A stretch of 64,000 nt of DNA, from the NCBI RefSeq assembly GCF_002994745.2, contig NC_037091.1, forward strand, positions 32,242,612-32,306,611, given 5' to 3'. This document shows, piece by piece, positions 12,116 to 24,055 of the stretch (position 1 is its first letter; each line of letters begins with the position of its first letter). Source of the DNA: Rosa chinensis. Taxonomy: Eukaryota; Streptophyta; Magnoliopsida; Rosales; Rosaceae. Position numbers and translations under genes: made by a program. The notes beneath the pieces were generated by a model that was given only the letters and a program-made list of their open reading frames with translations, was not told the DNA's origin and did not search any database.

Positions 12116-13043
12116 CGAAACCCTATAGAAAAGATGAGGACATAATAGGAAAAAGGAGAAACTTTCATTTAATCAATACTTTTCACTCCGTGTTTTGACA
12201 GAAGCAGCTTCCCAAAGCTGGTACTTGGGTGCTTCTCAATTTCAGATTCTAGGAGAAGCAAATTGGACCAAAAGCACTTCCTAGACAATTTACCAAACAG
12301 CATAACATAACCCCAAAAGCAGAAGCAGGTCCAGAATCAATCCCAAACTGGGCCTTAGATTGATCACCTAAAATATGAGCATGTAATTGGGGCTAGTTTT
12401 AAGGTGCAGTGCGTTCACGATCTTAAAACACTGAAGTAGTAAAGCCTACATGTTAGGTGAAATCAAACAAATAGAATGCATGCTAGGATGGCGTTCCTCA
12501 CTAGTTTTGTACTCTAAAATCAATCTTTCCAAAGAGCTTAATGTGTTTATGTGTACTTAATGAGTTAATTTCATAGGGTAGCGTTCTACACCTTGATTGC
12601 ATATAAGCAAGCTTAGGATGCAGTGCGTTTACGGTTCTAAGTAATTTTTGGAAAAATAAGGCTTTAGCGGCTATCCTAAAGTTCTTGATTGATTTCATTC
12701 ACATGCCTTAGTAATTGAAGATTAGGTTAAATTGTCTTTCTCTGATCATAACTAGTGGTGGATTACGAAATTCTCAACGTCCATACATCTGATTTAGAAT
12801 CCCTAAAATTTGCAACATTTTCTTTGTTTTATTATTGCTTGCGTTTTCAAAACCTAAACCCCCCTTTCATTTAGTTTTGTGTCAACTTTATTTCTCTTTT
12901 CTTTCTTTAGTTTTTGATAGTTTTGTTCAATTAGTGCAATCTGTGAAAGTATCCTCAATCCCCAGACTGAACGATCCCTGCTTATCCTATACTAACAATT
13001 GTCTTTTGCAGGGTAATTTTGTGCGCTTAATTCAGGCGTATCA

Positions 13044-14344
13044 TTGTTGTAAAAGTAAAGGTTGTTTCGTGCTCTTGTGTTGTTGTAAAAGTGTCACAAG
13101 GCACTGTGATTGCTAGAGGTATAAGTTCATTTCTCTTCTTCCTCGTCTGGCTCAACCGGCGACAAAAAAAGATAGAAATTTACAAATGGGACTTTGCTTG
13201 GATTAAATTGTAACTTTGAATTGCTTTGATGAATTTCATCCTAATATCCTTTTGCCATTTTACTTTCCTCTGTAGGTCCATTTGGAACTGTATACCATGG
13301 TCTGTGAGATGGATCAGTATGTTGTCTTGTTCTTTCTCTAGTTAACTTCAAATTTAAGTGGATGTGCTATTGTGCTACGACCCTTTTTCCAATACATGAT
13401 GTTTTCAATTAGTCAATGAAGACAAAAAGTAGAGTTCAAATTTCAATTATCTAGAAAAGAATGCTTCTAAACTGTCTTGTTATACATTAATATAGTGTTT
13501 TCATGCTATGGTAATGTAGGTACTTCTATGCATCAATTTTAGCTTCATGAGTATTAAAAACTGAAAAGACATGCTAAGCTGCAGCTTCAGTTTCTTAAAG
13601 TGTTTCCTCTTTGTCATCAGTCTATATACATGTTCCACGCTCATGATGATCCTCTAGATAACTACTACTACAATTGTCTTTTTGTTTTGATGATTTGGGT
13701 TTTGTATTTTATCTTTTTGGTAACTTTTTTAGTTTTATAGATAAACTACATTTAGATGGTTCCAGACTTCTATTGTTATAGATAAACTTTTTCAGTATTT
13801 GATCTTTTTGGTAACTTCTATTGTAGGTGCAGGGTTCCCCTGTACATTATTTAATGAATGTTGTGCTATTTGTTTTCTTTAGATAAGCTCTGTACCTTTG
13901 TATGTTGTGTTTTTGTTGTAGGTTGTTCAGTGTATTGATGTTTTTTTTTATTGCAGGTCTAGGCATTTGAATTAGTACGTTGCTTCATGTTGTGAATAAA
14001 TTATATTACATAAGTTTATAAGGAAGAAAATCTGAAAGGTAATTTAGAGTTTCTTGCTGAATGTATTCACTAAAACTACACACTTAAACTTTGTTAACCA
14101 CTTGTGTTTTTGTCAATTGTATCAGATGGTGATTGAAGATATATATTGAAGATTAGGCTAAGTATGTATGTCTATTGTCATTTAGGATTACATAAGATTA
14201 GAACGTATAACTAGGAATTAGTTACTGGAATGTGCTTGTAGTTAAGTATATTGTAACGAGTAATAGATACAATGACATTTGTCTTGAGATTGTAAAGATG
14301 ATTTGTATGCAAATGTCTTCTTTTCGTTTTAAGGACAATTTTTT
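13044..14344. other. No firm gene; probable interior of a CACTA-type element
   Basis: T-rich, with several intron-like stretches (pyrimidine tract plus AG). At 13276-13305 the translation GPFGTVYHG resembles a protein-kinase glycine-rich loop, bordered by tgtag upstream; the frame then hits a stop. Nothing else coding is visible. Confidence 0.3.
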
Positions 14345-14715
14345 TTTGTGTTCTATAATAGATATAAGGACGTTTTTTTAGGGTCCTAATATACATTAGA
14401 TGACCCTTTTCTTAGATTTAAGGACGCTTCAAAAGTGTCCTCATATACATTAGAGGACGCTCTTCTAGTGTCCTCATATACATTAGAGGACGCTCTTCTA
14501 ATGTCCTTAAAGACATTAGAGGACGCTTTTCTAGTGTCCTTAAAGACATTAGATGACGTTTTTTTAGCGTCCTTACAGATATTAGAGGATGTTTTTCAAA
14601 CGTCTTCTTAAGTGACTTACAATGACTCCTTGATAGATGACGTTTTTTTTGCGTGTCATCTAAAGTTTTTGAAGACGTTTTTCGAACGTCCTTAAATGAT
14701 TTTTTTGTAGTAGTG
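14345..14715 (-). mobile_element. CACTA-type transposon end with subterminal tandem repeats
   Basis: Read on the minus strand from 14715, the sequence begins CACTACTACAAAAAAATC, the terminal signature of CACTA (En/Spm) elements. It is followed by repeated units of about 35-40 bp containing ggacgctnttctagtgtcct and tcatctaatgtc. Such subterminal repeats bind the element's own transposase. The unit length keeps a minus-strand frame open (14418-14783) that is not a gene. The opposite end was not found, so the element is truncated or its other end has diverged. Confidence 0.75.
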
Positions 14716-16700
14716 CTCGTTGGACAATTAAAAGAAGAATACACCCCCAATTCTCTTTTAAAACACGTACTCATGAGTTGCAAGTAACCTATTTGTTACC
14801 CATCATGACATACAATGGCGGACAGACTAGAGCTCTAACTGAGTCGTAACCATACCCCAGCCAAGGGCATGATTCCGATAACCACCCTCGGTCACTACTG
14901 TGACCCTCTGTACAAAGACCAAAACATTTAAAAAGTCACACAAGACTCAAAATGTTACACCACCTCAAGACTTTCCAAAACAATATAATTGACTGCAACA
15001 AATATTGTTTTCACACCACAAACCACCAACACAGTTAACAACTCTAATTTACGAAACGTCAATAATATAAATCATCAAATCTATACTCGACATAAGTAAA
15101 TGTTCAATTAAATAACATATATGAAATCACCAAAAGTCTACATATCACAATGTCACATCATCTGTATATATATATTTCACGTAAATATATATATATATAT
15201 ATATACGTAGTCATCTACTCATGAATGCTTACTAATACCAACTATAGTTCGCACGCAGTAAAAACCGATAAATTCATTTTTATAATTAAAACTCATTTTA
15301 CTTTCCTATAAACCGTTGATGATCAAGTTCTTATAATTTTAAAACAAATATTTATTTATGAAAAATGATTTCACAATTATCAATCAATTCTAACAATTAA
15401 ATAACTCGGTTCATAAATGAACCACGTGAGATTTAGTCACCTCTAATCCAGCAGCGTCTTCTATACAGCTCAAAATCACAATCGCAACCGTCCGCCCAAA
15501 CAAAACCGTCAATCACCTAATCAAATACGATATTCACTTAGCAATTGATTCATAACACACTTAAACGACGATCCAACGGTCAGATTCTCACAGATCGCCC
15601 TTGGGATCATCCTATCAAAATTATACAAAGATCCTACATTGGGATCGACACGGATTGGAAACCGAAGATAACGCGTAAAACCAAAACCCTAGCATGCATC
15701 AACTTTCTCCAAAATGACCCTATAATATATCAAAAATACTGTATCGATGCGTAGATGAATAAACTGAAAACATAACACAAAAAAGACACTGGACGCTGCG
15801 CCACGCGCCGCCACAAGCGGCGGATCAGAATGTGGTCAACGACGGCTAACCACCTCTGATGAAAAAGTCGTCAACTACAAACTTGTTCATATTGAATAGA
15901 TGAGCAACTTTCATACCTGGAGCTAATTGAGATTCGGTATAGATCGTCCTAGATCAGACTTGGAAGTTGGATTAATCTCGAGCGTCTAATCACGTTTCTA
16001 GATTCAACCACAGCCGCTGATTTTCAACGCTTGATCTTTCGCTCCACACACCAAATCATGATGCAAGGCCTATATGGGGATGATCAGGAGGAAGAGGATA
16101 TTCCAAAACCGAGAAGGATCGGCCGAGATGTCGCCGGAAAAGTGGATTTCCGACCGGGTCCCGATCGTGAATTCTTCCTCGACTCCGATCTACTGTTTCC
16201 GGCGAACTATAGCACAAACCACTACCACAAGGCGGCTCACGATGCTGATCTGAACGTTCCTTACCTTGTCCAGTCGTTGGAGGTGGCTGGAGGAGAGAGA
16301 ACGAGTCGGGTTGGGAACTGGGTTACGTCTCGGGTCGGGTCGCGCGGAGGAGAGAGAACAAAGAGAATTCTGGGGGAGAAAACGGAAAAAGTAGAAAATT
16401 TGGGATTTATGAAAAAATTCGGAAATTTCTCATATTTATAGAAATTTTCCAAATTTTCAAACGCACATAACTTTCACATACAAACTCCGATTCTCGCGAT
16501 CCATATATGCACGAACTCGTATCGACGCGCTCTACAACTTTCGTGAAGGAAGTTTCCGCAGAATTCTAACGTATGAAAATTCAAGCTTCGTAACCCCCCC
16601 TAAAATGTCCAACGTGCTCGGCTCGACCTTGCGCAGCTGCTAGTGGCAACCTTGCATCGCGGCACGACCTGTAGCGGCGACAGGAAGCTCGACCCGATTT
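14716..16700 (+). repeat. LTR-A copy, 5' part missing (plus orientation)
   Basis: From gttggacaattaaaag onward it follows the solo LTR at 20696-23454 from about 21483: the acagactagagctctaac segment, the AT-rich block at 15163-15205, the sentence gagatttagtcacctctaatcc, and the late block with gtatcgacgcgctctaca (about 16518). About 790 bp of the LTR start is absent, where the CACTA end abuts. The right border is approximate. The frame at 16031-16441 shows no domain. Confidence 0.7.
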
Positions 16701-18586
16701 GGGTCCAAGATAGAGTCAACGCCGATATCTCGAGTTTCCGACCACCAATCTTCGAGATTCTTGGTTTGTTGAACTCACCTTGAGCTGCTGAACAAGCTTT
16801 ATGAAGGATCGGGCCAAGTGGTGGACGTTTTGACGTTCGTTAGAGCTATCACCGGTTTCTGGAAATTTTCCGGCCTCCTTGACTGGTTCTAGGTAATTTC
16901 GATCCCTTCCCGTCATTTCCAGCTTACATGCTAGTTAGGAAAGTAGTTCAACTCGATGAAATGAAGAGGAGCAGCTTGCATCCGGCGCCATTGGCGGTGG
17001 TCAGCGGCAGCTCTGCCTCTAACTCCGGCGGCCTTTTCTGGCCACCTCCGGGGGACCTCAAGGGCAGTTTCAGCCCATTTTTATGGGCTGCATGTTGATA
17101 CGATCATGTCAATGTACTATGCATAATTTTTGGAGATTTAGTTATGAATTTTACGATTTCAATCGTTCGATTTGTGATCCACGGGGATCGGGCCATCCGA
17201 TCGACTGGTAATTGATATAATGATTGTAGGACTGTCCCGATGACTTTGTGTGGTCATGGGTGAGGATCTGACCGCTGGATCTTCGTATGATTGTGTTTTA
17301 TGAATCGTGCGCTAAGTTAAGATCGTATTTGATTAGGTGATTGCCGGATTTGTTTTGGGCAGACAGTTGTGATTGTGATTGTGATTTTGAGCTGTTAAGA
17401 AGACGCAGCTGGATTTGAGGTGAGTAAATCTCACGTGGTTCATTTACGAACCGAGTTATTTAATTGTCGGAATTGATTGATAATTGTAAATTGTTTTTAA
17501 AAATAAAGATTTGTTTGAAATAATATGAACTCGATCGACTACGGTTCATAGGGTTACGGCTCACAGGTAAAAAAATGAATTTAAGTATAAAATGAATTTC
17601 TTGGTTTTAATATGTATGAGCTATAGTTGGTATTAGCGGTTATTCCTGCGTGAATAACTACGTATATATATATATATATATATTTACGGGCAATATATAT
17701 ATTTGATGGTGTGACATTGGTGATGTCATGATTGAGAGTTGATTGAACTTTCATTTCAAGTATTTACTCTTCGTGGCAATACATTATATCATGGAATGGT
17801 TGATTATATTGTGTTGATAGAGTAATTGAGTGTTGGTGTAACATTTTGAGTCGTGTGGGACTTTTTAAATGTTTTCGGATCTACAGATTTGGTGTCACAG
17901 TGGTGACTAAGACAATTATATCGGGAACCACACCTTTGGCCGGGTTAGTGGTTACGATTAGTTAAAGCTCTAGTCTGTCTGCCATTGTACTGCCTGGGAG
18001 TGACGCGTTGGGTTACTTGAGGCCCATGAGTACACGTGTTTTTAAAAGAAAGTTTGGGTGGGTTCTTTCTTTTATTGTCCATTGATTGACTTGAGTTCTT
18101 TCTAGCTTATGGAGTTGATTTCGGATCGTGTTAACTTATTCTTGAGTCATGAATTGTCAAGCATGTGGGTGGTGTCAATTGATTTGAATTTATTTGCACG
18201 AGCTTCAAAAGCTTACCGGGTTTGTTGTTTGCAATCCCGGTCCACTATTCCATGGTGTAGCGGTTATTCCTGCAGGTTAGGACCACCAGGGCTGAGTTCG
18301 AGGCGTAGTTGCAGCAGTTTAGGTTCTTAACCTATTTTTATTATTAACTGCTGGTTGTATTATGCTCTTAGTGTGCGTTTACATTCGAGTTTCATTTCAT
18401 TCGGGTTTTGTTAACACTTGTTGTTATGGTGGTTGACTCGAGTGTTTGGATCCTTGTTGAGATCATGCTTTTGGATTATTGTTATTGGTTAGATTAAATT
18501 GAAAATTTTTTATGCAATTTCGGAAAGTTGGTTAAGTTATCGCGTTTCGGATTTGAATTTATTTATTCAAAATTCGGGGCGTGACA
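16700..18586 (-). repeat. LTR-A copy in opposite orientation
   Basis: Read on the minus strand from 18586 it begins TGTCACGCCCCGAATTTTG, the LTR-A start, and runs through the same landmarks in reverse (ctagtctgtctgcc near 17970, AT block at 17661-17693). With the preceding copy it makes a large inverted repeat, roughly 14720-15620 against 17220-18090. The left border is not defined. Confidence 0.7.
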
Positions 18587-18886
18587 ATCTTCTTGTGGGA
18601 TATTTATAGAAATTTCATCTTCAATACATCTCGTTACTTCCAGACTATCTTCTGGTTCACTTGTCATTTCGGGCAGATCAAATTCTCTAGTGCTCTTATT
18701 AAATTGCTCTAACATTCTGTTTAGATCTTGAAGTAGCCTGTTTCTAACAGAAATATCGACAATATCACTTGAAGAAGAATAATCTTCAATCATGAAAGGA
18801 TAAAATTCGTCGCACAATCTTCGAACACCAGTTGGTTGACTATACCCCAAAATTGTGACGAATAATCTTCTCAAAGCTGATGGCAT
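18587..18886 (-). pseudogene. Helitron helicase fragment
   Basis: The minus strand encodes about 100 residues: MPSALRRLFVTILGYSQPTG, then LCDEFYPFMIEDY, then RLLQDLNRMLEQFNKS and FDLPEM. This order resembles the segment before and around the helicase of plant Helitron RepHel proteins. The reading runs straight into the LTR-A start at 18586, which cuts it. The LTR-side residues after PQED belong to the LTR, not to the helicase. No ATPase motif is present in this fragment. Helitrons use rolling-circle replication; this copy is dead. Confidence 0.6.
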
Positions 18887-19464
18887 TCTAATTGCTAAGG
18901 CCTCTAATAGACATTGTCAGATGCTGTTGTCATCTTCCATAGGGGAGACAAGGCCGAGGAGAATGCCATTGACGGCGGAGGCCTTGTGCTTGAGAGCCAT
19001 CAAAGCGAACAATCTCAGATAACCAATGAATCAGAAACTCAATTTTTCACAAAGCCACCACGAAATTTGAACATCGAAGATAAAAGAGATCAAAGACTTA
19101 AACAAGAAATTTAGAACAGACCCATCTGGGAGCCTCGAAGTTCAAAATCCTCCGCCCATCCAACAACGAATGCTTGAAATTCTTTAGACCCAGTATTAGA
19201 ATTTGGCCGATCTTCCAAACCCAGAACCCAATTTCATCGATTTCTCCGGTGCAGGACATCTATACCCAAGCAGTGGAGTTGTAGTCTTTTTGGGTCGACT
19301 TTGAGAAAGATCAGTGTAACGGAATTTGGTTGGGATTAACAGAGAAGAGAGCGGAATAGAGGAGGAAGAGGGAATAGACACTCTTCTGCTATGAAGAAGA
19401 CACAGAAAACAAAGGAGTAAGATGATAATGAAGAGGAAGATGCGAGAGAAACCATAGGGGGAGG

Positions 19465-19527
<63 letters not shown>

Positions 19528-19767
19528 TAGTTATTTTTCTGATTTTTTTTTGGAATTTCAGAATTTTTCCTTTCATGTGGGCCCCACTTGTACTTAGTTG
19601 GCATGCCACGTCAGGTACTCAATGGCTCTATTTGACAGAATTCTGACGGAGGGACCTATTGGACTAGAAATACTAGTGTAGAGGTGTTTTTAATGAAATT
19701 GAAAGTCGACGGACTGAATTGATGTTGGACCCATACCACAGGGTACTAAACAGTATTTAGCCCAAAT
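18887..19767. other. Possible MULE-like element end carrying a gene 5' region
   Basis: The right side (about 19620-19767) reads, on the minus strand, gggctaaatactgttta followed by accctgtggt and a region with ccaataggtccctccgtc. This style recurs at 24650-24795 and in the long-TIR element at 54764-55563. Inward lies a CT-rich leader and a frame starting ATG 19456 (minus; MVSLASSSSLSSYSFVF) without known domain. No left terminal repeat was found. Confidence 0.35.
19467..19524. repeat. (GA)n microsatellite
   Basis: About 29 uninterrupted GA dinucleotides. It keeps a minus-strand frame open as a Ser-Leu repeat, so that frame is not a gene. Confidence 0.95.
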
Positions 19768-20695
19768 TTTTATGTATAAATTAATAAAAGAATAAATAAT
19801 TAAAGGATTTGTTCATAGTTGCACTTTAGTGGGTTGTAAGTTGTGGCTTGTATGCCTTTATTTCCGGTCAAAACGGTTATAACTTTACCTATACTCAATA
19901 TTTTTTAATGAGATCGGAGAGATTCAAACTTAAGATGCCATTGTACCAAATTAGTCTCAAGGGTATAAGCCAGATTGGTTCCACCAAACCTATCAACCTT
20001 TGTTTAAGTCTTTTCTTGTTCTGTTAGAAAATTAATTTATTTGTATGTATCACACCAAAAAAAAGATAAATTAAAAAAAAAAAGTCTTCTATGTAAATGT
20101 CTAAGATTTAGCAGTAGCTAAACCTAGGTTAACGCTGGTTCGAGAGGTGAACCGCGACTTGTGATATTCTTGTTGTTTCCACTATTTGTCAAATGAAATA
20201 CAAAGGGGGTGAGAGGGAGACCGCGGTTGGCGGTCTTCTCTTCTCCGATGCCTAGGTTAGTCAATGTATTTGTGTTGATAGTATAACAGTAAGTAATAAA
20301 TGCATAATCAATGAGGAGAGAGGAGTGGACCTTTTATAGGTGGGGAAGAGACTGATCTTTTCCTTGTTTTAGTTGTGGGACTGATATACTTCAGTTCCCA
20401 GGTTCTGATGTTTTAGCGAGATGATATTGGAGCTGAGCGTGGCGGCGCGTTAGCGTTGATCTCGGGATGAACCGGCGCTCGGGTGATAGCCTATTTGGCT
20501 GTGCTTCCGTAGGTCATTCCCTCGATAGTAGTTGGCACCGCTGGCGGTGGTATGAGCGTGACTCATTATAACTAATTATGCTTGGCAAATGCTCATGCAA
20601 GTATAAGTCCCCCAAGTCCCCAGTCAAGGAGGGCAATCTTGGTTGGGGAGTTGCCTAGCGATTTTGAAGTGTTACTTCTGCTAGTCTTGCGAAAG

Positions 20696-23454
20696 TGTCA
20701 CGGCCCGAATTTTGAATAAAGGAATTCAAATCCAAAACGCGAAAACCCAACAAACACAAGAAGACGCTTAGAAAATTTTTCATTTAAATTAAGCAAGTAA
20801 ACAAATGAACTCACAATGTCAATACCGACTCGTTCTTTAGAGTCACATATCACATTACATAGAGTTTACAAATTAAACTGAATAACAATTCAATAAGTAA
20901 ACGCACCCACCACACTCACTACACAACGGAAGACTTAACACTAAGAGTACTATTCGACGTCCAAGCTACCCAACGTACACCTCAGCTTCGACGATGATTA
21001 ATCGATATTCTAACCTGCACAAAACACCCTACACCATAGAATTGTGCACCGGGATTGAACAAAACAAACTCGGTAAGCTTTTCAAGCCCGTATGAATAAA
21101 CTCAAATAAAGTGACTCACGTCACGCATGCTTATAATTTCTCAACTCATGAGATTAAATAAAGTGACAATATAACTCCACAAGGCACAACCAAACACACA
21201 ATCACACTAGGTAACAATTAGTAATTCCTGCATCGAAAGTTTAGTTCAGGAGATCACCAAAAGTATACCAACCAAAACCATAGTAATCCCTGCGTCGAAT
21301 TTTAGTTCAGGAGATTACGATTAAAATCAACAATTAGAATGAAACGGAATCGATAAAGAATTCAAACAACTCACACCAAAGTCGATGATCACCCAACAAC
21401 ACCAAGTAGATGATCACCCGTCAACTCCAAATAAATCATCTTATCACAACTCACCCATAACATGAAAATCAAGTCCCTCTTGGACAATAAAAGAAAGAAA
21501 CCACTTGAAACTCTCTTTAAAAAAAATGTGTACTCAAGGGCATGGTAATACAAAGTTATCCCCCAAGCAGTACAATGTACCCAAGGGTAAGATAACGCGA
21601 AGTTATCCCCCAAGCCGTACATTTGGCAGACAGACTAGAGCTCTAACTTATTGTAACCACTCACCCGGCCAAAGGCGTGGTTCCTGATATACTTGCCTCG
21701 ATCACCAATGTGACAAAAGGTCCTCAGACTGAACATTTAAAAGTCCACATGACCCAGAATATTACACCTAACTCAAGATACTCTTTAACACAATCACATC
21801 AATCAATCACATGATATATTGCATTTCCGAAAAGAGTAAATGCTCAGAATAATAATCCAAATAATTCACAAATCATACGCATATCACCAAGTCATGCCAT
21901 CAACATATATATATATTTCACGTAAATATATATATATATATATATATATGTAGTCATTCACACAGGAATGACCACTAATACCAACTATAGTTCACACATT
22001 TTAAAACCAAGAAATTCATTTTATACTTAAATTCATTTTTTACCTGGGAGCCGTAGCCCTATGAACCGTAGTCAATCGAGTTCATATTATTTCAAACAAA
22101 GCATTAAATTTGAAAACGATTTACAATTATCACAACAATTCCAACAATTAAATAATTCGGTTCGTAAATGAACCATGTGAGATTTACTCACCTTAAAATC
22201 CCGCTGCGTCTTCTCTAACAGTCAAGATAAAATACCGGATGTACTGCCAATCACCTAAAGCAAGTACAACCCCGATTCAGTACACAAATTAACAAAAACC
22301 ATTTAATTCCGAAACTCCCGAAACACACTAAGAATCCGAAAATGACGCCAATCGAGGCGAAACTTCATCCAAGACCACCCGAAGTGTCCGGAATACTTAT
22401 AAGATCAATATACCAAAACTACAAGTCACTCGGACGATCGAATCCTCGCGGAGTGCAAACGGAAGATAACGCGTAAAACTGAAACCCTAGCATGCATCAA
22501 CTTTCTCCAAAATGACCTTATGATATATCAAAACGACAGTATCGATGCGTAGATAAATAATATGAAAACAAAACATAAAAATAAGGCCAGACGCGCTGCC
22601 ACGCACCACCACAAGCGACGGGTCAGCTGGCGGTCAACGGTGGTGGTCAATGCCGGGTCAATCACCTCCGATGCAAAAGTCATCAACTACAAACTTGTTC
22701 AAAATGAAGATTTGAGCAACTTTCATACCTTGAGCTAATCTCGGTTGTCTGATCACGTTTCCAGATTCAACCAGAGCTGTCGAAATCTTCAAACCTTGAT
22801 CTACCACTCTACACTCAAAATCGTGGTATAAGGAGGATATGAGGATGATCAGGAGGAGGAGGACAACCCAAAACCGAGAGGATCGGCCCGTGCAACGCCA
22901 GCACGGTGAGATTCGATCGGGTCGGTTACTCCTCCTGGGTCGCTTCGATCCAGGCCTGGGGGCAGCAACTCGGCAAAGCGATGGCAGGGGCGGCTGGGCG
23001 TGGAGCGACGAGCATGGCGAGGGCCGAGTTGTGGCCGAAGGACACCAGAGGAGAGAAAATTTGTCTGGTCGGGTCGGTCGGGACCCGAGGGTTCTGAAGA
23101 GAGAGAACTGAGAGAATGAGGGAGGAAAAATTTGGGATTTATGAAATAATCCGGATTTTTCTCCTATTTATAGATTTTTCCCCAAATTTCAATCACTCAT
23201 AATTTCTTCATACGAAATCTGATTTTCGCGTTTCACATGTCCACAAACTCATATCGACGCGCTCTATAACTTTTGTGAAGGAAGTTTTCCGAGAATCCCA
23301 ACGAATAAAAATTCAACCTTTGTGACCCCCTAAAACCAAAATCTTCGACTAAATATTCGTCCGGAACACTCCCGCTCCGTCCACGAGCCATGAAACCGTC
23401 CACTAACCACAATTTAGATTCTGGAAAATAAATATGAATTTCTGGGGCATCACA
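20696..23454 (+). repeat. Solo LTR-A, 2759 bp, with GAAAG target duplication
   Basis: Begins TGTCACGGCCCGAATTTTG and ends TCTGGGGCATCACA. Both sides carry GAAAG (20691-20695 and 23455-23459), which proves a complete insertion. Inside are two direct copies of an aattcctgcatcgaaagttt-like unit (21222-21310), the AT-rich block 21904-21949 and a GC-rich stretch 22840-23110 whose open frames show no domain. No internal element region remains, so it arose by LTR-LTR recombination. Confidence 0.92.
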
Positions 23455-23904
23455 GAAAGCATAATTAGCGTCAGTGCGTTGTCAACCATGGATTTGTTCT
23501 TAGCAAACGCTTTATACCCTTTCGGGTGGGCCCATGCTAGGCCCCCCAGGGAGTCCCCCACTCCCCGGTTAAGATAGACCTCCGTTTAGCCGGTATATTG
23601 TTTGTTGAGGGGAGCAGCGCTGAGCAGCAGGTGTTGGGTAGCAAACCCAATCTTTGATACCCAAGTGGCGGGTCGCGGGTCAACGTGTGTCAACGTGCCT
23701 GATCAGGGCAGTCGAAGACTGTGTTGTCGTGTCCCCTTGTCACAGAGGAATAGAGCCTGACTGCAACACTGCGTGGCGGTTATTATCATTATGAGGTGTT
23801 GCCTCAGGAATCGCCGCTGGCGGATGTCGCTCCACTGAGAGTGAGCGGTGAGGAGTGTCGCGGGGACCTCCTTGTTTGTGAAATAAAGGGGAGCATTTTC
23901 CCTA

Positions 23905-24055
23905 GCGGTGTTGCGCTGAGCGGAGGCTCGCTTGCAAGATGAAGAGAGAAGTTCTGCTAGCGGTTTTGTGCTGAGCGGAGACTGTCTCACTTGCAAGATG
24001 AAAAGAGAGACGTTCCGCTAGTAGTGTTGCGCTGAGCGGAGATTGTCTCGCTTGT
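23905..24055 (+). repeat. Tandem gctgagcggag units in the Tat-type LTR
   Basis: Three copies of about 50-60 bp, each with gttgcgctgagcggag or gttttgtgctgagcggag, followed by ctcgcttgcaagatgaa-like sequence. Confidence 0.7.

Larger units (their letters stand above)
9790..12354. mobile_element. PIF/Harbinger-type element, 2565 bp, TTA target duplication
   Basis: The left end GGCTTAGTTTGGGATTG pairs with the right end CAATCCCAAACTGGGCC as terminal inverted repeats. Both ends are flanked by TTA (9787-9789 and 12355-12357). The 3-bp TTA duplication and GGC-type ends fit PIF/Harbinger. Near the left end are short direct repeats (tgctgtgagaggaagcactt type), and at 11755-12115 there are degenerate tandem repeats around gatcgatcgatggttttga. 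No transposase signature (DDE domain) is seen, so it is a large non-autonomous element. It lies inside the 3' LTR and is younger than it. Confidence 0.8.
8080..13043 (+). repeat. 3' LTR of LTR-B family, interrupted by a Harbinger-type insertion
   Basis: Begins TGATAGGATCATAAAATGCG and ends GGCGTATCA, giving the inverted ends TGATA...TATCA. Removing 9790-12354 and one TTA copy leaves about 2.4 kb. The last part matches 5246-5901; the first part matches the solo LTR at 37483-39620 in reverse. An open frame at 8260-8490 recurs in that copy (39209-39397, minus; shared FEELSSG and FYYN). The frame is therefore an LTR-wide feature, but I recognise no domain and do not call it a gene. A TATA-like tatataaag lies at about 9342. 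Confidence 0.85.

Noticed and set aside
11680..12168. 162-codon minus-strand frame inside the Harbinger-type element
   Set aside because: Built from degenerate tandem repeats with no domain.
14418..14783. 121-codon minus-strand frame with RTLEERPLM repeats
   Set aside because: It follows the CACTA subterminal tandem repeat units and includes flanking LTR-A sequence, so it is a by-product of unit length.
16031..16441. 136-codon frame in LTR-A
   Set aside because: The same region in the other LTR-A copies is not open or reads differently, so it is LTR sequence.
19196..19609. 137-codon minus-strand frame with a long Ser-Leu repeat
   Set aside because: The middle is a (GA)n microsatellite and the start lies in a TIR-like end; not a protein-coding gene.
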